Source: Hepsetus odoe (lineage: Eukaryota; Chordata; Actinopteri; Characiformes; Hepsetidae). From it: 64,000 nt of DNA. Of this stretch, positions 23,583-36,157 are shown in pieces. Numbering within the stretch: position 1 is the first letter of the stretch; each line of letters starts with the position of its first letter. A model generated the notes under the pieces. The model was not told where the DNA came from. It worked only from the letters and a program-made list of their open reading frames with translations, and did not search any database. The stretch covers positions 18,079,757 to 18,143,756 of the forward strand of contig CM029370.1 of the NCBI GenBank assembly GCA_017165825.1. The letters are read 5' to 3'. The position numbers were made by a program, and so were the translations under genes.

Positions 23583-24880
23583 CTGCAGATTACAGATGCA
23601 CAAGAAAAAAAGGTAGACAGTCAGAATAGAACTTGCATTGCATTAAATAAAGGGATTACACTGAAAGTGAGTGAAAGAGGCTGAGGGCATAATCATTCTT
23701 TTCTATTGCTGCTAATACAGGCACTGAGTAATGTGATCTGTAGTTTCAAGTGTAGAAAATACCCTTAAATACTGAAATTTCCTGTAAAATAAATCCACCA
23801 TCCTGAGAAGATTATACTACAGTAACCATAACTATGCTTACAGTGCATAAAGTCATTGTGCATATTTTCATATACAAAGCTGAGACGCTGGTTATCTTTT
23901 ATCATAGCATGACCAAGTTTGCAATTACTCACAACCACAACAAACCAAGCTCTGACACTGTAGTTTCAGCCACAAACCTAGCAGTGCGCATGCACTGCAT
24001 CATTACTCCTGACACATTGCAGTTATCCAAAATGCCATAAATAATAATAGATGGCAGTGCCCTTTGGAACCAATAGCAATCACCAATGTATGATTACCAA
24101 TGTATGAATCTAAACTTCAGCGCTTTATCAGATCATTCTAGTGGCCAAAGAGTGCTAAAAACACAATGGAACTGACAGATTAAAATACATTTCTAAACCA
24201 TTTACCACAAATAATAAAATACTAAAGTCATTTGTGTGTTTGTGTGTGTGTGTGTATTTTGTGTATGCACGTGTGTGCATTGTATTGTGTATGCATGTGT
24301 GTGCATTTATGTGGCTTCCAAGGGTCCACACAAGGCCAGTGGGAGGCAGGCGTCTGTCTGGGCAGGCAGGGAGACAGAGGGTTCCATGTCACCGGCTGTG
24401 TGGAATTGATTGTCTAAGATCAATCGCCTGAGATTTCTGGCATAAGCAAATCTCTAGGCACACGGTACTTTTTTTAGTCCTTCTAGAAGTACTGATTTAA
24501 CAGAGATCATTTGATCTTTCTTGAGTAGCAATTACATATCTTGGTATAAATGGAGAACAGCAGCAGGTATTGCCAAATGATATTGAGAAATATTGTGATC
24601 AGGTCAAGGTGAGATGAATGGTAGCCCACTATACTTGTTAAAACAGAGTTACAACTAAAATAGTTGTGGTGAGGCCATGACTCCACTAGAGGGTATAGTT
24701 AACTACCTAGCTGACATGCTTTGCTGAGTGTGTTCTGGGTTTGAGTATTTTTCTAGCTTTTATAATAGATATGTAATCTGTACCTGATCACCTAGACCGT
24801 TGATTGCTCAAGAATACTGTAAAAGAAATTTTTAAAATAAATTAAAGGAAATGAGACTTAATATTTGGTGTCATTTGGTT
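23583..24880. other. xkr6 intron 1 (part), no gene seen
   Basis: AT-rich DNA with a degenerate TG array at about 24230-24305. No coding exon or recognisable transposon was found. Confidence 0.6.
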
Positions 24881-26335
24881 GTAAAGACTGCATTAAGTCA
24901 GCCACTTATTAATCTCCCCAAATTGTTGTTTTCTCTTTACCTTAGCTTCTTTCAGTTGTTGGTTGTTCTGGATGGTTTTTCTCTTAAGTCTTCTCTTTTT
25001 CTCTCTCAAGCCTCCATTTTCGTGTCCTTCAAGTTGAAAGTTTTGGACTGACCAAGTCAAGCACCAGATCTTAACCCCATTTATCACATTTCTGCAGACT
25101 TCAGAATTAATTTTTCTATTATCTCATCAAAAACGATTATTAAGCCTATTCCAGAAACAGCCATGCCACCCCAACCCATGACACTACATCCAATGTACTT
25201 CCCATATGAGTTTGTATGTTTTAGATCATGACCATATCTTTTCTTTTTTCACACTTTGGCCTTTCTATCTCATGCCTCATTCGTCCACAAAAGTTTATTC
25301 CAGAAGAGCCTTGTGGCTGTTTAATCTGTTTTCTTTATTCTTAGTATAGATGATTGATATGCATCCAGTGGTTTGGTCTCTATATTTCAGCTTTTAAAGT
25401 CTACTTTAAAGCACTGCTGTTGCTTGCGTCCATATTCTTAAAGAACTTCCTACTGTAGACCTTAAGTGAAAGTGACTATTCTTGCCATTGCGAGGTCACA
25501 GCACGCAGTGAACCACAACAAAATTGGACCTCTGCATTTAACCCATGCAAACACCGTGCAGCAGTGGGCAGCTATGAAAGCGCCCAGGAAGCAGTGACGG
25601 GGTCGGTACCTAGCTCGTCATCGTGCTTAGGGAGACAAACCACTTTCGGGTCAAATTTCGAAGTTAAAAACTATAGAAATGATCCCTGAAAGTATAGTCG
25701 AAGTAAGTACTAATGCAGCGTTTGGCTCATTAGAAGCAACATATCAGATGTAAACTAGTAAATTATGACATCACTATCTCCATGTGTTTGTTCAAAGATT
25801 TATTGGTGAATTTACTGGAATAACTGTCTTGTTGCACTGTGCAGATGGATGGTCATTGTCCTCAAACTCCTTTTGATGCAGTGAAGAAATAATAATGGAT
25901 TTTATGCTGATGTGCTGAATAGCATGTGTTGCACATTTGCCCACCTAATATTGACTTTGACATTAACTGTAGCAAAAAAAAATTCCTGTAGGTTTGTGTA
26001 TTTTAGGGTTGTTGCAGACATCGTTAAGCTTCTTGCGGTCTGCTCTTGGGCTAAACTTCCTAGGATGGCCTTATATGACCTAAAATGTTAGCAGTTGTTT
26101 TAAATGTTCTGCACTTGTAGATTAGTGGCTTTTGAGGTTTTTAAAAGTCTCTTCCCAGAATCGTATGCATCTACAAATATCTTTCTAAAGGACTCAGAGA
26201 GTGCTTTCAGTATATTCAATGATACCACTCACTTCAATAATCACACCATCTTTCTAAATGGCTATGGTTTAAATTAGACAAGGGCCTCAAAAATGGTCTT
26301 TAAAGATGTTTTCATAATTTGCACCCAAATCTTGA
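24880..26335 (-). mobile_element. Tc1/mariner-like transposon fossil, interrupted by a SINE
   Basis: The minus strand at 24893-25087 gives SVQNFQLEGHENGGLREKKR-type text with KWLT, in the style of a decayed Tc1-like transposase. The flank at 25250-25440 (CTCATTCGTCCACAAAAG) and the right part (26030-26190, CTGCTCTTGGGCTAAACTTC) look like further parts of such an element. A reverse SINE fragment interrupts it at 25464. Family and ends are uncertain. Confidence 0.5.
25464..25612 (-). mobile_element. tRNA-derived SINE (family A), 5'-truncated, reverse
   Basis: Starts with the tail AAGTGAAAGTGACTATTCTT and continues through CACAACAAAATTGGACCTCT, but the tRNA-like head is missing. Same family as 26757-27016. 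Confidence 0.85.
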
Positions 26336-26462
26336 AACGGTTATACTTGTAATATTGTTTATGCAACCAGGTTATGTAGTATGGTGCAAAGCCTACTACA
26401 TAGCCTGGTTACATTTAGTCTTAAAAATAATTAGCACAAAAATTGTCTTTTTCTTGATATAG

Positions 26463-26692
26463 GGGGCAGCGGTGGCCTAGTGTTTAGGAAATAGGCCCCA
26501 GGACTGGAAGGTCATGGGTTTGAATCTCAGACCAGAAGGTTGCCCTGAGATATCCTTGAGCAAGGTACTGTCCCCACCACTGCTCCCCAGGCGCTTTCAA
26601 TATCTGCCCCATGCTCCACATGTTTGCTAAATGCAGAGGAAGCATCTCGCTGTGTGCTGTGCTGTGTTTCACAATGAAAATTAGTCACTTTG
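26463..26692 (+). mobile_element. tRNA-derived SINE (family A), full length but diverged
   Basis: Head GGGGCAGCGGTGGCCTAGTG (A-box-like), diverged B box GGGTTTGAATC, body TCCTTGAGCAAGGTACTGTC and the tail CAATGAAAATTAGTCACTTT. Confidence 0.9.
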
Positions 26693-26756
26693 CTAGTAGA
26701 ACCACTTTTGGTTTCCTAAAGAATCACCCAAAAAAGGGAACCAGAACTGGATCTGT

Positions 26757-27016
26757 GGGGCAGCGGTGGCCTAGCGGTTAGGGCTTTAGCCACATGATCG
26801 GAGGATCGGGGGTTCGAACCCCTTCCCAGAAGGTTGCCCTGAGGTACCCTTGAGCAAGGTACCGTCCCCATCACTGCTCCCCGGGCGCTTTCAGTAGCTG
26901 CCCACTGCTGCACGGGTTTGAGTGTGCATGGGTTAAATGCAGAGGTCCAATTTCGTTGTGGTTCATGTGTGCTGTGCCGTGACCTTGCAATGACAAGGGT
27001 TGTCACTTTCACTTTC
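26757..27016 (+). mobile_element. tRNA-derived SINE (family A), well preserved
   Basis: Head GGGGCAGCGGTGGCCTAGCG with a good B box GGGGTTCGAACCCC, body CCTTGAGCAAGGTACCGTCC, and tail CCTTGCAATGACAAGGGTTG ending in TCACTTTCACTTTC. This is the best copy in the window and serves as the reference for the family. Confidence 0.95.
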
Positions 27017-27019
27017 ATC

Positions 27020-27880
27020 TTCCAAGGCAATGTTCAGAATAAGAATTCTGGCATCTTTAAAAATGGGTTGATGTTGCTATTATAAAATATATTAACATCA
27101 TAGGGCTTAGACTGGGAGATCATAAAATTAATACACAAACTACACAAACATGCATGTGTGCACACACATCAAAGTTAGCCTCAGATTCTGCTCCACCCTC
27201 TTGGCTCATGTCCATGCAGAGGTTGATAGCCTTGAACCCCCTCCTCTTCCCTCTGTGTTCCTTTCATGTCTGCTTTTTCCATTCTGTTCAGCCAATATGC
27301 TCCGTATGCTCAACTCATTCTGCACATCATCCCTGCTCTCCTCTTCCTCTCTCTGAGCCAGCTAGCCAGGCTGCTGCTTGCTACAGCTGAACCAAGTTCA
27401 GTTTTGTGGTAGCTCTCAAAGAGATTAAGCTTAAAAGAAGAACTGTGAAGCTTTTTCCAGATCCAAATGGTCCAAGTGGTCCACAGCAGCCCAGCTTCTA
27501 CTGTGGCCATAACTGTGCCATCTGCTCAAAGGCACTTGTTCACAAGGGGATGTTCCATGGTACTGTTTAACACATTAACTAGGCTACTGTTCGGTAGTAA
27601 AGCTGATGCATAAGGTTATTAAGTGTATGAGAAACACACAAGAAGAGCTTCTTTTCTCCAGTGGTATTTCTTAACATTTATGCCAAACACCAAACTGTGA
27701 GAGCACTGCAAATAGATTTCTATTATTTATAATTTCCATTATATAGGCTTTTCCTCTAGCTGTATTTTGGGTAGCACAGTGGATACTGCAGCACTCTACG
27801 CTGTCTGGAAAAAAGGTGCTATCCAGGTACATTTTTGGTCCCCTTGGGGTCAGGGGTACCTCAAATTTGACTCAAAAAGT
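27020..27880. other. Non-coding interval between SINE and LINE
   Basis: No gene recognised. The plus-strand frames at 27150-27390 have no family resemblance. Confidence 0.6.
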
Positions 27881-27884
27881 ACAA

Positions 27885-29100
27885 AATGGTAAAGGATGTC
27901 AGGAAGGCCAACCAGTGTAAAACTTTTGCCAAATCAATATGCAACAACGAAACAGACTTCCATACCGGATCGGTCAAGGCCCGGGTTAACAATGACCGCC
28001 ACCAGTACTGTTAGCCTACAGGGTGCTGGGGGAAATTGGACCACTGTTGGCCAAAAGAGAAGAAGAAGAGGTGGAAGGCATGTCTGGAGGCAGCAGAAGA
28101 GAAGGAAGTGTAGAAAAGTGGAAGTGAGGGTAGGAACTTTGAATGTTGGCTGCATGACTGGTTAAGGACTGGAAATAGCTGATATGAAGGAGAGAAGGAA
28201 GTTTGACATTTTGTGTGTGCAAGTGACTAGATGGAAGGGTAGTAAGACCAGGTCTATGACTGTAGTTAATACTTATTTTAAGAAGAGGGAGGAGCACAGG
28301 GTGACGTATAAGAGTGGAGGAAAATGCTCACAGGTGGATTATATCCTTTGCAGGAGGGTCAGTCTGAAGGAGATTGGAGACTGCAAAGTAGTGACAGGGG
28401 AGAGTGTAGCTAAACAGCATAGGATAAAGTAGACAAGAGTACAAGGACATGAAATGTAGGGCGAAGAAAGCAATGGAGAAGGCTAAAGATAAGATGTATG
28501 GTGAATTGTGTGAGGGGTTGGACAGTAAGGATAGAGAGAAGGACCTATTCTGATTAGCTCGACAGTTAGATGCATTAAAATAGGGGTGGGATTACATCAA
28601 GGATCAGTACTGAGCCCATTCTTATTTACCATGGTAATGGACAGGTTGATGGATGAGGTTAGACAGGGGCCCCCATGGACAAAATTGAAATGCTTGGGCT
28701 CAACAGTTCAGAGTAACAGGGAGTGTGGCAGAGAGATTCAGGCAGATTGGAATGGGTGGAGACAAATTGCAGGAGTGATCTGAGACAGACAGGTACCAGC
28801 GAGAGTAAAAGGGAAGATCTACAGGACAGTAGATTGACCAGCTTTGCTGTACGAGTTGAAGATGACAAAAAGACAGTCAGCAGAGTTGGAGGTGTCAGAG
28901 TTAAAGATGATGAGATTTTCGTTGGGTGTGACGAGGATGGACAGGATTAGAAATTAGTTAGGGACAGCTCAAGTTGGACATTTTGGAGATGAAATAGAGA
29001 AGCAAGGTTGCGCTGGTATGGACAATTTCAGAGGAGAGACGAGGATTATATTGGGAGGAGGAAATGGGAGCAGCCGAAAGAAGAAGAAAAATTACTTTTC
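27885..29100 (+). mobile_element. RTE-like non-LTR retrotransposon, internally deleted and decayed
   Basis: Plus-strand fragments in order: KRRRRGGRHVWRQQKRRKCR then VEVRVGTLNVGCMTG and MKERRKFDILCVQVTRWKGS (start of the apurinic-type endonuclease), QVDYILCRRVSLKEIGD (endonuclease end), GLHQGSVLSPFLFTMVMDRL (reverse transcriptase), and a 3' end KWEQPKEEEE at about 29060-29095. Most of the reverse transcriptase, including the catalytic Asp pair, is deleted. Stops and frameshifts show it is dead. Confidence 0.8.
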
Positions 29101-31375
29101 ATGCTACAAACAATTGTGGGTGTAGTAAGAGTTAAAGTGGTTCAGGCTTTTGACAAGGTTGCAATTAGATATTAATGGACATATCTTTCTGGTCAATATC
29201 CAAATTAATCCCAGTTGAAATATATTGTATTTATAATGTTTTATCTACATATTTTCTGTGCATTACATCTGATTTTATTTTTTTTTTGTGCTTTCTACAT
29301 GCTGTAACTTATGTAACATTAACTTCTACATTGTGGCTGTAAATGTTACAAATGGTTTTTTTTCCAATATTTTTAATACTAATAAGAACAAGAAGTGATT
29401 AAAAGAAAACAATATACTTTAATGATCTATTATCAAGCCTTTTTGTCATTACTTGCTTTGAAAACCTGAAAAGAACATATAAGAATCATTTTACACATTT
29501 TTAGTAACCAATTTGGTACAGGCATTGAAAATACTGATTCTAAAATTAAACAGTCACAGAAATTGGAATGGTAATGTGTTTTTAAAACTATAAACAGTAA
29601 ATAATGTAATATATCTTCCATATAATGCTTGCTTGTTTTTACATGGTCACTTTTTATCTTTTGTAGGTAGATTAACTTGTCTTTTTATAGTCACACAGTT
29701 ACAAATAGATACTATGAATGAACAGGGTATTCCCTGCTCTCTATTGTCCTTTACATATTGATAATATGAATGACAGCAGTTAATCATAGCACTTATTGGA
29801 GAAGGAATATATTTGCTCATAGCTTTGATAGATTGGAATTACAACGAATAAATTGGGTCTTTTCCACAGCCACTTTCCTGTCTCTGTGTATTTTGTGTAT
29901 TTTTATTTTGATAATAAAATGAAGGGCAACAGATTTGCTTATTCTTTCAAGCCATTTCATTTTTTATTATTATGCCCATCAGGATTTATTAAACAAAAGC
30001 CTTTGTCAGTTTTATGACCTACCGGTAGCCATAATTTCACTGCATCTTTTTGAACTCCACATGAAATCATTTCTAAATGACTCTTGACTCCTTGCCTTTT
30101 CAAGGAAGCTTCTTTAGAAATTCCTCGCTAGAGTGTTTTTTGAATGCTACGTAATCTCTCCCTGCCACTCCGCACTCAGATGTAGCTAATTAGAGCCATA
30201 ATCATCTTTGTGTTTGTGGCAGAGCGTAATGGCTGCAATCGGAGCTGGTAATTATGGAGAAGTGAGAGGAACATTTGGTGGCAAACACCACTAACAACAG
30301 CAACAAAAAGGCTTCTTTGTGTGCTTTTGCAAAGCACATTATCTTTGGGAGAGTAAATTCTCGACAAACTACATGTAGTTTTGGCATGTCAAAATGGGAA
30401 AGCCATATCAGTTTTCTTTTTTTTCTGCTCTCTTTTCCGCCACTTGAAATTCTCTCATTTACCACTGCATGCCCTTGAAGTGCTCTCGGACTTAACTCAT
30501 GCTGCTATAAAAGTCAAAAAGCTGCCTGCCCACGAGTCAGCAGCTGCATCCAGTGCTGGGGAATCTGTGCTGGAACAGAAGGGCCTGGTTCATGATAATA
30601 ATGTGAGGCCAGTCAAGCGAGGACAATAACTTAAAGATGGACGGAAATAGACTGGAACCTTGCTGTTTCAAAACAGAAAGAGCCACAGCTTGCATTTTTG
30701 TTTAAGCCTTTTCATTGACAGCATTCAACATGAGAAATTTCATCTGAGTTTACAGTACAGAGGGAGCTGGTGTTGGCCTTTTTCATGCCAGCTTCTATCA
30801 CACTTATGATGTAGCATGGACCATTTCCACTGCACAGCATGGAATTATTAAAGTGTTTATGGGGTCTTCAGGAATAGCCACTATGTGTGACTAGCTGGCA
30901 ATCTGATGAAAAATAACCATTGGTTCTATATCCATTTTCCATCTTTATTTATTTGTATTTGTCCCTTGCAGAGGTCATTTCTCACTGTAACACATACATC
31001 TTTGTGTGGTGTCTCAACTAATACTGCATGCACATAACAGTATTTTGATGTCAATGTAAAATTTAACAAAATACTTTCTTGAATAATGCTGGATATTACT
31101 AATACTAATACTAATACTAGCACATTTCTTGAATGTCACAGAACAAACAACTGCCTGGCTTTGTATCTATGGCATAACAAGCACTTGAGCTGTTGGTGCA
31201 CTAGTCACCCATACAATTTGCAAACCAAGGGAGACAGTTGGATGAGCAGCAGAGCATTGATGAAGAGATTGGAGGTGATTTCTCATGTTTAGAAAGGGGT
31301 GGGGTAAATGTTCTTTCTGAAAATAGACTGGTTTGCTAAGTGTGAGCCTGTTGGCTTTGAGAGCATTCATCCTGG
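29101..31375. other. Non-coding interval, left of the hairpin
   Basis: AT-rich until about 30000, then a repeat-poor block (30090-30660) with TAATTAGAGCCATAATCATC, a pattern typical of conserved regulatory DNA. No exon recognised. Confidence 0.55.
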
Positions 31376-31477
31376 AATCTAGATGAAGGTGGCATAAAAT
31401 GATAAGATGTGAACATAGTCATAGTCTTCTATGACTATGTTCACATCTTATCATTTTATGCCACCTTCATCTAGATT
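31376..31477. repeat. Perfect inverted repeat, 49-bp arms, 4-nt loop
   Basis: The arm 31376-31424 (starting AATCTAGATGAAGGTGGCAT) is the exact reverse complement of 31429-31477, separated only by TCTT. I checked all 49 pairs. The arms are unique-looking sequence, not a microsatellite. It could be a hairpin RNA locus, a MITE relic, or a fold-back sequencing or assembly artefact. Confidence 0.97.
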
Positions 31478-32329
31478 TTATCCTGATAAGATTTTAGCCA
31501 TGTACATTTACACTTGGTAGTTAGTTTTATCTCTATTTAGTCAGATGGCAGTCAGATAATGTGAAAATCATCTGAGAATGTTAATAAAATCAGTGCAAAA
31601 TACAGCATTACTGGAGAAAATCTCATGCAGAGATCAAACTGGTTTGTGACTAAATTAGCTTACCAGCTGCTAAAGTCTTTTTTTAACTCTGGATTTAGTG
31701 TCATTTTTCGCTGATTCAGATAATGAAATAAATTTTCCTGAAGGAAACTAGAAGCAGAAAAAATACAGGCACATTTTGGTTAGATTGGTTAAACCCATGA
31801 GTATAAAATAAAAAAGCTTTAGACTGAAAGATTAATTACATTTTTTTTGTAATTACTTAACTAGCTAGCTTAATGGAAATACATGAAAAGCACACTATCA
31901 CTGTTATCACTGCTATCAAAAGATTTATGTGTCCTGTGATTCTGGAGAAGTACAGCTCTATATAGGGTACACAGTAAACTGTTCAATGAGGCTTGGTAAT
32001 TGGACAAATCTATTCTATTGACATAAGCTTCCAACTTTCTTTCATTTTAGCAGGTATAGGCTACTGACAGATCACACTGTTGCTCCATATCCCTAACTAA
32101 CTGGTAAAAGAACTTTCCAAGGGCTGGAAGTACTGTATGTGCAACAAGGTGAGACTAGATATTTGCCACTATGTGTTGCTTAGATACAAATACAACTACC
32201 CAATTCATGAAGTATTTTGGTACAAAGTATGTAAGTTATGTGCTTGAGTATTTTATTTGTGCCTATATCAGAGCATTTCTTTATGTATGTTGTGGATGTT
32301 GCAAATAATGGAAGTAAGTGCTTTCAGCC

Positions 32330-32482
32330 GTTCTGTGAGGAATTCTCCTCATGTCTGTGTGGGTTTCTGCCGGTTGCTGCCTTTTCCTCCCACTGTCCAA
32401 AGACATGTCCTGTGGACCGGAGATGTGAAATTGCCTAGTAACTTTAACTGTGTGTGAGTGTTTGACAGTGTATGAGAGTGTT
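32330..32482 (+). repeat. Ubiquitous teleost repeat, left part (split by SINE)
   Basis: TGTGTGGGTTTCTGCCGGTT, CTCCCACTGTCCAAAGACAT and GAAATTGCCTAGTAACTTTA correspond to a very common fish repeat. The matching right part is at 32704-32800. Confidence 0.6.
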
Positions 32483-32703
32483 GGGGCAGCAGTGGCCTAG
32501 TGGTTAAGGAGTTGGCCCTAGGATCGGTTAGAATCCCAGACCAGTAGGTTGCCATGGGGTTCCCTTGAGCAAGGTACCGTCCCCGTCACTGCTCCCTGGC
32601 CACTTGCACGGTGTGTATGGGTGAAAGCAGAGGTTGAATTCTGTTGTATCTTACTGTGTGCTGTGCTGTGTTTCACAGTGACAAAAATGGTCACTTTCAT
32701 TTT
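32483..32703 (+). mobile_element. tRNA-derived SINE (family A)
   Basis: Head GGGGCAGCAGTGGCCTAGTG, degraded B box, body CCTTGAGCAAGGTACCGTCC and tail TCACAGTGACAAAAATGGTC followed by ACTTTCATTTTT. It has inserted into the repeat at 32330-32800. Confidence 0.92.
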
Positions 32704-32800
32704 TACCAGCCTTTTGCTCTGTAAATGCTGGATTAGCTCCAGCATCCCCACGACCCTATTAGGAGAAATGGTTATAGATAATGAAGGGATGGACCGACTG
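32704..32800 (+). repeat. Ubiquitous teleost repeat, right part
   Basis: GGATTAGCTCCAGCATCCCC, ACGACCCTATTAGGAGAAAT and AATGAAGGGATGGACCGACT match the usual 3' half of the repeat whose left part is at 32330. Confidence 0.6.
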
Positions 32801-34231
32801 ATGCTGCAAATCAGCAGGGGCAGCATAGTCGTATGTACTAGCTCTGTTAAAATAACATGCCGTTATACTATCCTTTTGTGACATTTTAAATTAAGCTAAG
32901 AGTTTAATTACTGTGTCATGATTTAATATATATATTTGATTTTGATTTTACAAAGGATATCATCAAAACATCATCAAAATAAATAATTGCTTACTACCCA
33001 AATAAAAGTGTTTTAAATGTATTTATCTGAGGTGTTTTAAACATATACACTGTACTGAAAATACTGTGTACATCCAACAACAAAAAAAAAGTTTCAAAAA
33101 AAAAGGCCACTTCCATTGTTTTAAATGTTGTGTTTTTTTTGTGTGTGCATTTAAACCTGCATTTTTAAATGGAGCCCATCCCTCATATTAAAATCCATAC
33201 ACAAAACATCCAGGGGTCTTTGTGTTACAATGAAAACAGGGCTACCCACACTGCTAACATTGCATATACAGATCTTTGACAAGAGGCTTAGCATAGGGTA
33301 GTGTCAGGGATGAAAGATAGAGAGAGAGAGAGATCAGAAATGGGGGATCAGAGTATAAGGGCAGCAAGGAAGGAGAGGGGAAAAGGGGGGAAAGGAGCAA
33401 AACTATGGATCAATAGCTCAGGCCTTTCAAGAGTTGTATCATAACCTGAGGTAACATCTGGCATTCACTGACATTTTCTGTTAGTCTTGCAAATGTCAGG
33501 GGTTCTAAGAGAAAACGCCTCCCAAAACACACCCCTCTCTCCACCTCTTTCTCCCACAAAAATGATGGGTTTGAATGCAATGGAAATCCCTCTTTAAACT
33601 CCAGGCTTTACACTTAATATTTCCCAAAGCAATGTGCGATATAAGCAGTGAATTAGCCAGGAAACACTTCTGCCAGGGCATGCTGCCTTACTGAAAAGAA
33701 AACAGCCCTATGCTTTAAAAGAAGCGGGGCCATGTTTCAAAGCCAGGTCCCTCGGCCTCTTCTGAATCAAAAAACCATGAGGTGGAAATTACTGATGTGA
33801 TTCGAGCCTTCTTTTTGCATATGCAGGCCATTTCTCCCCTTTCGTATTCAAACTGAAACCCAGTATCCAGTGCGCACCGCTGAGTGAAAGACACTTTGAC
33901 TCAAGATAAGAGAGCTGAATCGAAATAAATGGGCAGATAAATTCAATTTGATTACCAGCCTGCTGGGGGATGAGTATCTTTTTCCATAGACGTAATTAAA
34001 GGGAAAAATCCATTACTCTAACAAACCTAACTATATTAACAGTTCTGTTAACACAATCAGCACACACACACACACACACAGACTGTAGCTTCCAGATATT
34101 ACAAAAATACATAGTTATTCTATTGCCTTGCAAAATATTGATGCAATACATAGTTTCTTAAGGGCCTGCACTGAATGTTGACCTTAATGGCGGAACTATT
34201 CAAAGTCAACCTTGTGGTTAGGGGGAGCATT
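32801..34231. other. Non-coding interval with a candidate conserved block
   Basis: No gene. A short GA run lies at 33317-33332 and CA array at 34061-34080. The stretch 33600-34030 is repeat-poor and looks like regulatory DNA. Confidence 0.55.
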
Positions 34232-34485
34232 AAAGTGAAAGTGACTATTTTTGTCATTGGTAAACACAGCAAAGCACACAGTGAGCCACAATGATTCTCA
34301 ACCTCTGCTTTTCATTCATACACAAACATGCAGCAGGGGGCAGCTACTTAAAGCATTTGGGGAGCAGTGATAGAGATGGTACATTGCTCAAGGGCACTTT
34401 AGGTCAACCTACTAGTCAGGGATTCGAACCCATGACTTTCTGATCCTGGGGCCTAGTCGCTAACCACTAGGCCTCCGCTGCCCCC
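34232..34485 (-). mobile_element. tRNA-derived SINE (family A), reverse, full length
   Basis: Reads from tail AAAGTGAAAGTGACTATTTT to the head complement GCCTCCGCTGCCCC, with B box complement GATTCGAACCC at about 34421. Confidence 0.93.
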
Positions 34486-36157
34486 AATAAAAACTTGAAC
34501 ATATATGAGTTCATTTTAGTTACAGTAAAATTATTTTAACCAATCTATGTGGGTCTTGCTGCAGTTGATAACTGACACATTTTGTTGGGCCCAGTGATGC
34601 AGGATCACAACAAACATAGACTCTAATTATGAATTGTATTAATGATTATGAATTTGTCTCTCAGTCACGTGCAGTTCCACTTGCATGCTACATGCATGCT
34701 GAATGCATATTTTAACAATAACTTTACACCAACACTTTTGGACGTGTGGCACAGCCCCTAATTTAATAAAATTGACTGACCTGGATCATTTTGACCCAAA
34801 TAATTGACCAGTGTTGGACCACCTAAATCCTTTGATTCATCTTAACCTACAGACATTTTGATTCATCAGACATCTAAAGTTTTTGCAATACCAGACAAGA
34901 TTGTATAAACCAACTATCTATTGCTCAGGATGCTGCAAACATTGCAATATGCAAACATGTCTTTTACAATATGTCACATACAACAGGTGTCCTCCACACT
35001 GCGATCTATCCAGGTCTGAGCGTTTAGTCAGTGCGAAACCCCTTTCAGCTCTCCTCCTGGGGCCGTGGCCTAGAACATGGCTCCCCATGAATTATTCGTG
35101 CAGAGATCATAGCATTCACTCACGCCTCGTTAGCTAGCTTGCACTTGGCCTAGCCGTGCCAGGTCATGTCTGAGCACTCTGCTTTCTGCCCGTCTGTGCC
35201 ACTGATACAGCCCATTTCCTGCCGCGGCCACACACTAACGACTAATGATTCACTAAGGCATACACCGCATTCTTTCTGCTTAATTAACTCCTGCTCAAAG
35301 ACCATGCATTGTTTGGATGGGAATGAAAGGCCGTCAAAGCATGAAAGGTGAAGTGGAGGTGCAAACCCACATGAACAAACAAATAGATGCATGCTTACAG
35401 ACACTCATGCACTTAGGTTCTTGCCTGAGCCTTGGAGGAGCTTGGCTAACTAGCAATCTGACAGTTTGACAGGCAAGGTTGAAGATACTCTTGTTCCTCT
35501 CTGGAGCCAAAGACAATTTGATGACTGCAGCACTTCTCATCTGTGCAGTGCAAATTCCAGCAGCTATAATGGCCACTACACATCTGTGATAGAGTTATCA
35601 GGAGTAGAAGGAGCAACCCCAGCTTCATTCTACAGAATAAGGCTGTTTGACATGATATAAGCATTGCAATTTTTTTTGTTTAAATTTTTTATAAATGCCT
35701 AGGAGAATTAATCATTTTTTTAAAAGTTTCTTTTGACCATAAGTAGTTAAATGTGGAGCAAGTGGAATACGTAAACCTCTGCTTTTAATGAGCGGATTGT
35801 TTTTGCATTGCATAGTTTTTTCTGACTGTTTTTATTCAAGAATTAATTTTTAGTAAAAATGCTATCAATTTAACACCATTTGATTTTCATTTTTTATCAG
35901 CTGCCACTAAAACAAATTTGTCATTTGAGAACATGATCAGTAAGATTTGTATTTGTGGTGACTTTTGTTTCATTGCAAGGTGTACGTGGTGAGACCAAAG
36001 GACAGAGAAAGATATGTGTAGATATAAAGATATATTTGATTTTGTGTTTTTATAATAGCAATGAACTGCATGTGGAAAAGTCTTTAGCATTAGCTTGATA
36101 GCTGACATAAAAAAAGCTATCAAATGTATTAATAATAATTGCTGTCAGTAACAAAGT
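34486..36157. other. Non-coding interval
   Basis: No gene recognised. 35010-35600 is less AT-rich and repeat-poor, a candidate conserved element. Confidence 0.55.

Noticed and set aside
26757..27016. tRNA gene suggested by good A and B boxes
   Set aside because: The tRNA-like head is followed by a conserved non-tRNA body and tail shared by other copies, so it is a SINE. The cloverleaf is not complete.
27885..29100. Protein-coding gene for an endonuclease/reverse transcriptase
   Set aside because: Stops, frameshifts and a large internal deletion show a dead LINE copy.
31376..31477. Conserved microRNA precursor (for example the mammalian one hosted in XKR6)
   Set aside because: The arms do not contain the mature sequence I remember for that microRNA, and 49 perfect pairs are atypical of animal precursors. 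Kept as an unexplained hairpin instead.
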